Shown here in pieces: positions 20,087 through 27,970 of a DNA stretch of 64,000 nucleotides. Location of the stretch: the NCBI RefSeq assembly GCF_005280195.1, contig NZ_SZPR01000031.1:32964-96963 (forward strand), read 5' to 3'. Positions within the stretch are counted from its first letter, which is position 1, and each line of letters begins with the position of its first letter. Both the position numbers and the translations under genes were made by a program. Below the pieces are notes generated by a model. The model saw only the letters and a list, made by a program, of their open reading frames with translations. It did not search any database and had not been told where the DNA came from. Source of the stretch: Streptomyces galbus. Its GTDB lineage: Bacteria; Actinomycetota; Actinomycetes; Streptomycetales; Streptomycetaceae.

Positions 20087-21516
20087 GCACGGGCCTCCGC
20101 CGTCTGTGCCGCCAGTTCCCGGGCACGCGTGCGGGCCCAGGTCTCCGCTTCGAGGACGTCCGACACGGTGAGCGGAGTTCCCGTGGCCGGCGTGCCGTGC
20201 TCCTCGACCACGCGGGTCACCGTCTCCATGATCCCGTTGAAGGGCAGGGCGCCCCGGCGGAACGCCTCCACACTCTCCTCGTTGGCCGCATTGAACACCG
20301 CCGGGGCGGTGCCCGCGAGCTGCCCGACGTGGCGCGCCAGGTTCACCGAGGGGAACGCGTCGTTGTCCAGCGGGAAGAACTCCCAGGTCGAGGCCGTGCT
20401 CCAGTCGAAGGCGGGCGCCGCGTCCGGGACCCGTTCGGGCCAGCCCAGACCGATGGCGATCGGCCCCCGCATGTCGGGGGGCGTCGCCTGGGCCAGGGTC
20501 GAACCGTCCGTGAACTCCACCATCGAGTGGACATACGACTGCGGGTGCACGACCACCTCAATGCGGTCGAAGGGAATGTCGTAGAGGAGGTGCGCCTCGA
20601 TGACCTCCAGGCCCTTGTTGACGAGGGTCGCGGAGTTGATCGTGATGACCGGTCCCATGGCCCAGGTGGGGTGGGCGAGGGCGTCCTCGACGGTGACGTG
20701 CGCCAGCTCCTGCTTGGTCCGGCCGCGGAAGGGGCCCCCGGAGGCGGTGACGACGAGCTTGCGGACGTCGGCCCGGGTGCCGGCCGCGAGGGCCTGGAAG
20801 AGGGCGGCGTGCTCGGAGTCGACGGGGATGATCTGGCCGGGCTTGGCGAGGGCCTTCACCAGCGGGCCGCCGACGATGAGCGACTCCTTGTTGGCGAGCG
20901 CGAGGGTCCGGCCCGCCTCCAGGGCGGCGAGGGTGGGCGCCAGGCCGATGGAGCCGGTGATGCCGTTGAGCACGGTGTGGCAGGGGGAGGCGGCCAGCTC
21001 GGTCGCCGCGTCCGGTCCGGCGAGGATCTCGGGGAGCGGCTCGCCGCTGCCGTAGGCGCCGGCGAGGGCCTCGCGCAGGGCCGGTACGACGTCCTCGCGG
21101 GCGACCGCGACGGTCCGCACCCGCAGCCGGTGGGCCTGCTCGGCGAGCAGGGCGACCCGGCCGCCGTTGGCGGACAGGCCGGTGACCCGGAAGCGGTCGG
21201 GGTTGCGCAGCACGAGGTCGATGGCCTGGGTGCCGATCGAGCCGGTGGACCCGAGGACCACCACGTCCTTGGGGCCGTCGCCCACGACGGGGTCGTAGAC
21301 GAGGTGGGGGTCGGCCAGGGCGCGGGCCGCGAGCTCCGTCGTCCGCCCGGAGGGCGGGCCCTGCGGCGTCATGTGCGTGCTCTCGGCGTGCCGGGCGCCG
21401 TCCCGCGTACCGGATGTACTCGGGTCGGCGCCCGGTGCGTCGAGAGTGCGTGCAGGGCGTCGTGGGGCAGACGGGGCTTGCGGCCCGCGCCCTGATGGGG
21501 CTGGACTGTCGCTCAT
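20083..21516 (-). CDS. dxr: 1-deoxy-D-xylulose 5-phosphate reductoisomerase
   Basis: Converts DXP to MEP with NADPH. LGSTGSIGTQAIDLV is the nucleotide-binding motif, NKESLIVGG and VDSEHAALFQAL hold the metal and substrate ligands, and VHPQSYVHSMVEF is the flexible loop region. With the ATG at 21516 the protein has 477 residues and about 80 residues before the Rossmann motif, long for the family. The first seven residues MSDSPAP look like the start I recall for other Streptomyces Dxr, but GGAGGG abuts the ATG. An internal ATG at 21372 (429 residues) is the alternative. Its stop overlaps the rseP start. Confidence 0.93.
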   Translation of the reverse strand: MSDSPAPSGRGPQAPSAPRRPARTLDAPGADPSTSGTRDGARHAESTHMTPQGPPSGRTTELAARALADPHLVYDPVVGDGPKDVVVLGSTGSIGTQAIDLVLRNPDRFRVTGLSANGGRVALLAEQAHRLRVRTVAVAREDVVPALREALAGAYGSGEPLPEILAGPDAATELAASPCHTVLNGITGSIGLAPTLAALEAGRTLALANKESLIVGGPLVKALAKPGQIIPVDSEHAALFQALAAGTRADVRKLVVTASGGPFRGRTKQELAHVTVEDALAHPTWAMGPVITINSATLVNKGLEVIEAHLLYDIPFDRIEVVVHPQSYVHSMVEFTDGSTLAQATPPDMRGPIAIGLGWPERVPDAAPAFDWSTASTWEFFPLDNDAFPSVNLARHVGQLAGTAPAVFNAANEESVEAFRRGALPFNGIMETVTRVVEEHGTPATGTPLTVSDVLEAETWARTRARELAAQTAEARA

Positions 21517-21615
21517 CCCTCCATTGTGGCCGCATGGGGACCGTGGAGGGGACAGGGTGTCCCCCGGGCGGGGACACCCCGGGGGACACGGAACGGGACG
21601 GGCCGTGCGGGCCGG

Positions 21616-23559
21616 TCAGCGGATCGGGCGGTGGACGTTCTCCTTCAGGGACGGGCCGGGGGTCGTGTCGGCGATCCACGGGCCGTCGCCCGAGGGGTCG
21701 ACGATGCCCTCCTCCAGCCATTCGTAGGTGCCCGACAGGACGCCCTTGACGACCTTGCGGTCCAGGTCGTCGGTGTTGGCCCACAGCCGGGTGAACAGCG
21801 CGTCGACGCGCAGCCTGGCCTGCTCGCAGAAGGCGTGGGCGAGCTGGTAGGCCTCGCGGCCGTGGTCGTCCTGGCGGCGCAGCATCTCCGCGCGCACGCA
21901 CGCGGCGCTCATCGCGAACAGCTCCGCGCCGATGTCGACGACCCGGCCCAGGAAGCCCTGCTTAGTCTCCATCCGGCCCTGCCAGCGGGACATGGCGTAG
22001 AAGGTGGAGCGGGCCAGCTTGCGGGCGTGCCGCTCGACGTAGCGCAGGTGCGGGGAGAGGTCCACGCCGTGCTTGAACTCGGCGTAGGCGTTCGGCAGTT
22101 GGCCGGGGCCGGCGACGAGGCGGGGCAGCCATTTGGCGTAGAAGACGCCGGCGCCCGCGCCCGCCCGTGCCTTGTCGGACAGGGACTTGTCCGGGTCGAT
22201 CAGGTCGCCGGCGACCGAGAGGTGGGCGTCGACGGCCTCGCGTGCGATGAGCAGGTGCATGATCTCGGTGGAGCCCTCGAAGATGCGGTTGATCCTCAGG
22301 TCCCGCAGCAACTGCTCGGCGGGCACGGCCTTCTCGCCGCGGGCCCGCAGCGAGTCGGCCGTCTCGAAGCCGCGGCCGCCGCGGATCTGGACGAGCTCGT
22401 CGGCCATCAGCCAGGCCATCTCGGAGGCGTACAGCTTGGCGAGCGCGCCCTCGATGCGGATGTCGTTGCGGTTCTCGTCGGCCATCTGCGAGGAGAGGTC
22501 GAGCACCGCCTCCAGGGCGAAGGTGGTGGCCGCGATGAAGGAGATCTTGGACCCGACGGCCTCGTGGTGGGCGACGGGCTTGCCCCACTGCTCGCGGGCC
22601 GCCGACCACTCGCGGGCGATCTTCAGCGACCACTTGCCGGCCGCCACGCACGACGCGGGCAGGGACAGCCGCCCGGTGTTCAGCGTGGTCAGGGCGATCT
22701 TCAGGCCCTGGCCCTCCTCGCCGATGCGGTGCGCGGCGGGGACGCGGACCTGGTGGAAGCGGGTGACGCCGTTCTCGATGCCGCGCAGGCCCATGAAGGC
22801 GTTGCGGTTCTCCACGGTGATGCCGGGCGAGTTGCTCTCCACGACGAAGGCGGTGATGCCGCCCCGGTGCCCCTCGCTCCGCGGCACCCGGGCCATGACG
22901 ACCAGCAGGTCGGCGACCACGCCGTTGGTGGTCCACAGCTTGACCCCGTCGAGGACGTAGTCGTCGCCGTCGGGCACCGCGGTCGTGGCGAGCCGTGCCG
23001 GGTCGGAGCCGACGTCGGGCTCGGTGAGCAGGAAGGCGCTGATGTCGGTGCGGGCGCAGCGGGGCAGGAAGGTCTCCTTCTGCTCCCGGGTGCCGAACAG
23101 CTTCAGCGGCTGGGGGACGCCGATCGACTGGTGCGCCGACAGCAGCACGCCGACCGCCGGGGACGCGGAGCCCACGAGGGCGAGCGCCTTGTTGTAGTAC
23201 ACCTGGGTGAGACCGAGCCCGCCGTACTTGGGGTCGATCTTCATGCCGAGGGCGCCGAGTTCCTTGAGCCCGTCGACCACGTCGTCGGGGATGCGGGCCT
23301 CGCGTTCGATCAGCGCCCCGTCGACCTTCGTCTCCAGGAAGTCGCGGAGCTTGGCGAGGAACTCCTCGCCGCGCCGGACGTCCTCGGCGGGCGGGGTGGG
23401 GTGGGGGTGGATCAGGTCGAGGCGGAACCGGCCGAGGAACAGTTCCTTGGCGAAGCTGGGCTTGCGCCACTCCTGCTCGCGGGCGGCCTCCGCCACCTGG
23501 CGTGCCTCGCGTTCGGAGACGGTGGGTCGTCCAGCGGACTCGATGGGGCTGGCGGACAT
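21616..23559 (-). CDS. Acyl-CoA dehydrogenase, long (VLCAD-like) form
   Basis: A 647-residue flavoprotein for the first step of fatty acid beta-oxidation. Features are LTEPDVGSDPARLATTA (FAD-binding), GVKLWTTNGVVADLLVVMAR, RGGRGFET and the region DLRINRIFEGSTEIMHLLIAREAVD that closes the active site. A C-terminal extension beyond residue ~430 is as found in very-long-chain enzymes. It is monocistronic on the minus strand and divergent from the lacI gene. Substrate chain length is inferred from size only. Confidence 0.93.
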   Translation of the reverse strand: MSASPIESAGRPTVSEREARQVAEAAREQEWRKPSFAKELFLGRFRLDLIHPHPTPPAEDVRRGEEFLAKLRDFLETKVDGALIEREARIPDDVVDGLKELGALGMKIDPKYGGLGLTQVYYNKALALVGSASPAVGVLLSAHQSIGVPQPLKLFGTREQKETFLPRCARTDISAFLLTEPDVGSDPARLATTAVPDGDDYVLDGVKLWTTNGVVADLLVVMARVPRSEGHRGGITAFVVESNSPGITVENRNAFMGLRGIENGVTRFHQVRVPAAHRIGEEGQGLKIALTTLNTGRLSLPASCVAAGKWSLKIAREWSAAREQWGKPVAHHEAVGSKISFIAATTFALEAVLDLSSQMADENRNDIRIEGALAKLYASEMAWLMADELVQIRGGRGFETADSLRARGEKAVPAEQLLRDLRINRIFEGSTEIMHLLIAREAVDAHLSVAGDLIDPDKSLSDKARAGAGAGVFYAKWLPRLVAGPGQLPNAYAEFKHGVDLSPHLRYVERHARKLARSTFYAMSRWQGRMETKQGFLGRVVDIGAELFAMSAACVRAEMLRRQDDHGREAYQLAHAFCEQARLRVDALFTRLWANTDDLDRKVVKGVLSGTYEWLEEGIVDPSGDGPWIADTTPGPSLKENVHRPIR

Positions 23560-23866
23560 GGAGGCTCACCTCGCCGCGAATCGGGATGGGGGGACCTGCG
23601 GTTACCGACGGGTGCTACCCGATCGTTGGTACCCGATCCCGCACAAGGTCACCACCCTGCGCGCACGCCTCCGGACGCGGGGAGCGCGCCGGACGGGCCC
23701 GCGGGGACCGCCGGGACCCTTGGCCGCCCTGGCCCCGGCCCGGTCGCCGGGCACGCAGGGTGACGTACGGCCGTGTGGGCCGGTCGGGCGACGGGCGGCG
23801 GGGAGGAGGGGGCCGGCACCGTGGGTCGCCAGGCGTTCCGCGGCGTCCCACGGCGCGCGAGAAAAC

Positions 23867-23886
23867 CTGTCGAAGCGCTTCGACAG
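23867..23886. promoter_or_regulatory. LacI-type operator O1
   Basis: A perfect 20-bp palindrome CTGTCGAAGCGCTTCGACAG, with a central CG typical of LacI-family operators. It ends 5 nt before the -35 of the lacI promoter candidate. The upstream part of this 430-bp gap (23560-23860) shows nothing else I can name. Confidence 0.85.
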
Positions 23887-23890
23887 CCTA

Positions 23891-23919
23891 TGGACACCGA
23901 CTCCGGCCGAAGCTACTGT
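23891..23919 (+). promoter_or_regulatory. Candidate promoter of lacI-GH31
   Basis: TGGACA, a 17-nt spacer and TACTGT, lying between operators O1 and O2 and about 70 nt upstream of the lacI ATG. Confidence 0.5.
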
Positions 23920-23955
23920 CGAACCACCCTCACCCGCCCCTGTTCGCCCCGCGCA

Positions 23956-23975
23956 CTGTCGAAGCGCTTCACACC
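23956..23975. promoter_or_regulatory. LacI-type operator O2 (degenerate on one side)
   Basis: CTGTCGAAGCGCTTCACACC shares the left half and core GAAGCGCTTC with O1. Its centre lies 89 bp from that of O1, on the other side of the promoter, and 15 nt ahead of the lacI ATG, suggesting autoregulation, possibly by looping. Confidence 0.75.
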
Positions 23976-23989
23976 GCCTGGAGAGCTGG

Positions 23990-25003
23990 ATGGTCACTCT
24001 CGCCGAGGTCGCCCAGCACGCCGGAGTCTCGGCGAGCACGGTGAGCTATGTCCTCAGCGGCAAGCGGTCCATCTCCGCCACCACCCGGCAGCGGGTCGAG
24101 CAGAGTATCCGGGAGCTGGGCTACCACCCCAACGCGGGCGCCCGCGCCCTGGCCAGCAGCAGGTCCGCCATCATCGCGCTGATGATCCCGCTGCGCACGG
24201 ACATGTACGTGCCGGTGATGATGGAGATCGCCATCGCCGTGGCCACCACCGCCCGCCTCCACGGCTACGACGTCCTGCTGCTCACCGGCGAGGAGGGGCC
24301 CGACGCGGTGCGCCGCGTCACCGGCAGCGGGCTGGCCGACGCGATGATCGTGATGGACGTCGAACTCGACGACGAGCGGCTGCCGTTGCTGCGGCGGACC
24401 GGCCGGCCGTCGGTCCTGATCGGGCTGCCCTCCGACACCACCGGGCTGACCTGCGTCGACCTGGACTGGGCCGCGACCGGCGCGCTGTGCGTGGAGCACC
24501 TGGCCGCGCTGGGCCACCGGGACGTCGCGGTCATCGGCGAGGCCCCCGCGGTCTACGAGCGGCACACCGGCTTCGCCGAGCGCACCCTGGACGGACTGCG
24601 GTCCCGGGCGCGCGAGGCGGGCCTGCGGGTGCTGCACCGGCCGTGCGAGGGCGGGTACGACGCGATGGCCGTGACGCTCGCCCGGATCCTCGACGAGCGC
24701 CCCGGCACCACGGGCTTCGTCGTGCAGAACGAGTCGGCGGTGGAGCCGCTGCTCGCGCTGCTGCGCCAGCAGGGCCGGGCGGTGCCCGAGGACGTCTCCG
24801 TGGTCGCGATCTGCCCGGACCAGGTCGCCACCCAGGCGTCCGTGCGGCTGACCTCGGTCGCCGTCCCCGCGCAGGACATGGGCCGGTACGCCGTCGAGCA
24901 CCTCGTCGCCAAGCTCGACGGGCGCCGCGAGGACGACGTGGTGCTGCTCGCGCCCGAGCTGACCGTCCGCGCCAGCTCCGGCCCCGCCCCCTCGGCCGGC
25001 TGA
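23990..25003 (+). CDS. LacI family transcriptional regulator of the xyloglucan locus
   Basis: A 337-residue repressor. The N-terminal helix-turn-helix VTLAEVAQHAGVSASTVSYVLSGKRSIS is classical LacI, with the hinge-helix region GYHPNAGARALASSRS, followed by a periplasmic-binding-protein-like sensor domain. The ATG is preceded by GGAGAG. Two operators flank its promoter and two more lie 14.5 kb away at the importer and GH3 promoters, so it most likely regulates itself and the whole cluster. The inducer is inferred to be a xyloglucan-derived sugar. GH31 follows on the same strand, 113 nt away. Confidence 0.93.
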   Translation: MVTLAEVAQHAGVSASTVSYVLSGKRSISATTRQRVEQSIRELGYHPNAGARALASSRSAIIALMIPLRTDMYVPVMMEIAIAVATTARLHGYDVLLLTGEEGPDAVRRVTGSGLADAMIVMDVELDDERLPLLRRTGRPSVLIGLPSDTTGLTCVDLDWAATGALCVEHLAALGHRDVAVIGEAPAVYERHTGFAERTLDGLRSRAREAGLRVLHRPCEGGYDAMAVTLARILDERPGTTGFVVQNESAVEPLLALLRQQGRAVPEDVSVVAICPDQVATQASVRLTSVAVPAQDMGRYAVEHLVAKLDGRREDDVVLLAPELTVRASSGPAPSAG

Positions 25004-25116
25004 CTCCCCCACCGCCCCGCCCTCCGCCCCCGCCCTCCCCCTCCCGTCCAGGTCACTCGCGCACCGGGTCCGTCCCGGGGCACCGCCCTGTCTGCCCTCC
25101 TCCAGGAGCACGCCAC

Positions 25117-27165
25117 GTGAACCAGCCTGCCGCACACGCACCCGAGGTCAGCCTCGCGCAGTCGTCCCCGACCGTCGGCACGTTCCGCGAGCGGGACGAC
25201 GCGCTGGAGTGGAGCGGCCGCCAGGAGACGGTCCGCGTCGAGCCGTGGGGTCCGGACGCGGTCCGGGTCCGGGCCCGGCTCGGCGGGCCGGTCCTGGAGG
25301 ACCTGCCGGGCGCGCTGCTCGACGGGGCACCGCCCGCCCCCGCCACCGTGAAGGTCGAGGACGGCCGGGGCCGGGTGACGGTCGGCGCGCTGACCGTCGA
25401 GGTGGACGCCGAGGGCCTGGTCCGCTTCCTGCGCACCGACGACGGCTCCGAACTGCTCGCCGAGGAGCGCGCCCACTTCTGGTGGCCGGGACCGCGCCTG
25501 TACACGGCGGTCGGCCACGGCCACCACCGGCTGGAGCAGCGGTTCGCCGCCTACGACGGGGAGCGGCTGTACGGCCTGGGCCAGCACCAGCACGGCCGCC
25601 TCGACCAGAAGGGCCTGGTGCTGGACCTGGTGCAGCGCAACGCCGAGGTGAGCGTCCCGGTGCTGACCTCCAGCCGCGGCTACACCCTGCTGTGGAACAA
25701 CCCGGCGATCGGGCGGGTGGAGCTGGCCCACAACGGCACCCGGTGGGTGGCCGACTCGGCCCGGCAGATCGACTACTGGATCACCGCGGGCACCCCGGCC
25801 GACGGGCAGCGCCGCTACAGCGCGGTGACCGGCCGTACGCCGATGCTGCCGGAGTGGGCGGCCGGGTTCTGGCAGTGCAAGCTGCGCTACCGCACGCAGG
25901 ACGAACTCCTCGCGGTGGCCCGGGAGTACAAGCGGCGGGGCCTGCCGGTCAGCGCGATCGTCTGCGACTTCTTCCACTGGACCCACCTCGGCGAGTGGAG
26001 GTTCGACCCCGCCGAGTGGCCCGACCCGGCGGCCATGGTGCGCGAACTGCGCGAGCTGGGCATCGAGCTGGTCGTCTCGGTGTGGCCGTCGGTGTCCCCG
26101 CTGTCGGAGAACCACCCGGTGATGGAGCAGCGCGGCTGGTTCATCGGCACGCAGTACGGCCCGATGGCGCACGCCGACTGGCCGGACAAGGGGGTCGCCT
26201 CGACCGTGCAGGTGGCGTTCTACGACGCCACCAACCCGGAGGCCCGGGAGTTCGTGTGGTCGCGGATCCGGGAGAACTACCTGGAGCCGTACGGCATCAG
26301 GGCGTTCTGGCTGGACGCCTGCGAGCCGGAACTCAAGCCGGGCTTCCCGGAGAACCTGCGCTACTGGGCGGGTCCCGGCCTGGAGGTGGGCAACCTCTAC
26401 CCGGCGGAGAACTCCCGCGCGTTCCACGAGGGCCTGCGCGCGTCCGGCGCCGGCGACGACGAGGTGATCACCCTCAACCGCTCGGCCTGGGCGGGCAGTC
26501 AGCGCTACGGTGCCGCGCTGTGGTCGGGCGACATCGGCACCGACTTCGCGACCCTGCGCCGCCAGGTCGCGGCCGGCCTGAACACCGCGCTGTCCGGCAT
26601 CCCGTGGTGGAACACCGACATCGGCGGCTTCCACGGCGGCGACCCGGACGACCCGGCGTACCGCGAGGTGATCGTGCGCTGGTTCCAGTTCGGCGCGCTG
26701 TCGCCGCTGATGCGGCTGCACGGCTTCCGCGATCCGGGCACGCCGCTGGGCCCGGAGATGACCGGGGGCCCCAACGAGGTGTGGTCGTACGGGGAGGAGG
26801 CCGGCGCGGTGATGGAGCGCTACCTGCGGCTGCGGGAGCGGCTGCGGCCGTACGTCCTGCAGGTGATGCGCGAGGCCCACGAGGAGGGCCTGCCGGTGAT
26901 GCGCCCGCTGTTCCTGGAGTTCCCGGACGACCCGGCGGCGTGGGACGTGGCGGACGCCTACCTGCTGGGGCGGGACCTGCTGGTCGCCCCGGTCCTGGAG
27001 GCGGGGGCCACCACCCGCACCGTGCACCTCCCGCGGGGCGCGGACTGGACCGACGCGTGGACCGGCGCGACCTACGGGGGCGGCGGGTCCGTCACCGTCG
27101 ACGCCCCGCTGGAGCGCATCCCGCTGTTCCTGCGGGACGGCGCGCGGCTGCCGATCGCGGAGTAG
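25117..27165 (+). CDS. GH31 glycoside hydrolase, probable alpha-xylosidase
   Basis: A 682-residue cytoplasmic enzyme without signal peptide. The N-terminal beta-sandwich has LYGLGQHQHG; the TIM barrel carries AFWLDACEPE, whose Asp is the nucleophile, and ALWSGDIGTDF, whose Asp is the likely acid/base. C-terminal beta domains follow. These motifs are closest to the alpha-xylosidase branch of GH31, which removes non-reducing-end xylose from xyloglucan oligosaccharides; alpha-glucosidase activity cannot be excluded. The GTG start has AGGAG 9 nt upstream. It is downstream of lacI and convergent with the GH12 gene. Confidence 0.9.
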   Translation: MNQPAAHAPEVSLAQSSPTVGTFRERDDALEWSGRQETVRVEPWGPDAVRVRARLGGPVLEDLPGALLDGAPPAPATVKVEDGRGRVTVGALTVEVDAEGLVRFLRTDDGSELLAEERAHFWWPGPRLYTAVGHGHHRLEQRFAAYDGERLYGLGQHQHGRLDQKGLVLDLVQRNAEVSVPVLTSSRGYTLLWNNPAIGRVELAHNGTRWVADSARQIDYWITAGTPADGQRRYSAVTGRTPMLPEWAAGFWQCKLRYRTQDELLAVAREYKRRGLPVSAIVCDFFHWTHLGEWRFDPAEWPDPAAMVRELRELGIELVVSVWPSVSPLSENHPVMEQRGWFIGTQYGPMAHADWPDKGVASTVQVAFYDATNPEAREFVWSRIRENYLEPYGIRAFWLDACEPELKPGFPENLRYWAGPGLEVGNLYPAENSRAFHEGLRASGAGDDEVITLNRSAWAGSQRYGAALWSGDIGTDFATLRRQVAAGLNTALSGIPWWNTDIGGFHGGDPDDPAYREVIVRWFQFGALSPLMRLHGFRDPGTPLGPEMTGGPNEVWSYGEEAGAVMERYLRLRERLRPYVLQVMREAHEEGLPVMRPLFLEFPDDPAAWDVADAYLLGRDLLVAPVLEAGATTRTVHLPRGADWTDAWTGATYGGGGSVTVDAPLERIPLFLRDGARLPIAE

Positions 27166-27175
27166 GCACGCGGGA

Positions 27176-27208
27176 AGGGCCGGCTCCCCCGCGGGGGACG
27201 CCGGCCCT
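27176..27208. terminator. Nested bidirectional terminator between GH31 and GH12
   Basis: The outer 9-bp stem AGGGCCGGC/GCCGGCCCT encloses the self-complementary TCCCCCGCGGGGGA. It starts 11 nt past the GH31 stop and ends 17 nt before the GH12 stop on the other strand. Confidence 0.75.
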
Positions 27209-27225
27209 CCGTCTCGGTCACCGCA

Positions 27226-27939
27226 TCAACTGCTGCTGACCGTCGGGTTGTTGGTCTGGAAGTTCAGCCCGCCGGACGACGAGGTGATCTCGTAGCCGAA
27301 CTGGACGTCGCCGATGGTCTCGTTGCCGAACCAGCCCTTGGTGTCCTTGATCCACTTGAGGATCGGCAGGATGTTGACCGTCCCCGAGGTCGAGTTCGAG
27401 GTACGGATGAAGGAGAAGACCTCGTTGGCGCCGTTGCTGCCCTTGTAGACGGTCCAGGTGTGCCCGCCCAGCGTCACGGTGCCCTGCGAGGTGCCGAGGG
27501 GTCCGACGGCCCCGGTCTTGTTGACCCAGAGCATGATCTCGTAGTCGTAGTCGGTGTCCCAGATGTCGTACGACGTGTTGTAGGCGCCGGACGACGGGAC
27601 CGTGACGTTGTAGCTGCTGGTGAGCGAGGAGAGCGAGGTGATCGACTTGTTGATCACCTTCTTCGCGTCGGGGTACGACTTGATGCCGCCGGTGTTGGGG
27701 TGGTCGGCCCACACGCCCCAGTTGGTGCCGGAGTTGGCCCAGATGCACTGGCTGCCGGCGCCGGAGCCCCAGATGTTGTTGTAGAGCGTGTAGCCGTTCA
27801 GCGAGGTGTTGCCCCACTGGTCGCAGGAGTTCCAGACGGCGGCCGAGGCGGGGGCGGAGGCCAGGCCGACCGTGACGCCGATCGCGAGGGCGGGCGCCAG
27901 CGCCAGCCGGGTGAGGCGGCTCAGTGTGCGTGCTGCCAT
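27226..27939 (-). CDS. Secreted GH12 endo-beta-1,4-glucanase, probable xyloglucanase
   Basis: A 237-residue protein with a Sec signal peptide ending ASAPASA before AVWNSC. The mature chain is a single GH12 jelly-roll domain. The nucleophile Glu is in YDYEIMLWVN and the acid/base Glu in FGYEITS; a Cys pair near the mature N-terminus fits the family disulfide. There is no cellulose-binding module, unlike S. lividans CelB. It is the last gene of the importer-GH operon, 31 nt after GH95. GH12 includes cellulases and xyloglucanases; the context favours xyloglucan. Confidence 0.92.
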   Translation of the reverse strand: MAARTLSRLTRLALAPALAIGVTVGLASAPASAAVWNSCDQWGNTSLNGYTLYNNIWGSGAGSQCIWANSGTNWGVWADHPNTGGIKSYPDAKKVINKSITSLSSLTSSYNVTVPSSGAYNTSYDIWDTDYDYEIMLWVNKTGAVGPLGTSQGTVTLGGHTWTVYKGSNGANEVFSFIRTSNSTSGTVNILPILKWIKDTKGWFGNETIGDVQFGYEITSSSGGLNFQTNNPTVSSS

Positions 27940-27970
27940 GGTGTCCCTTCCATGGGTGGGGGGAGGGGGT

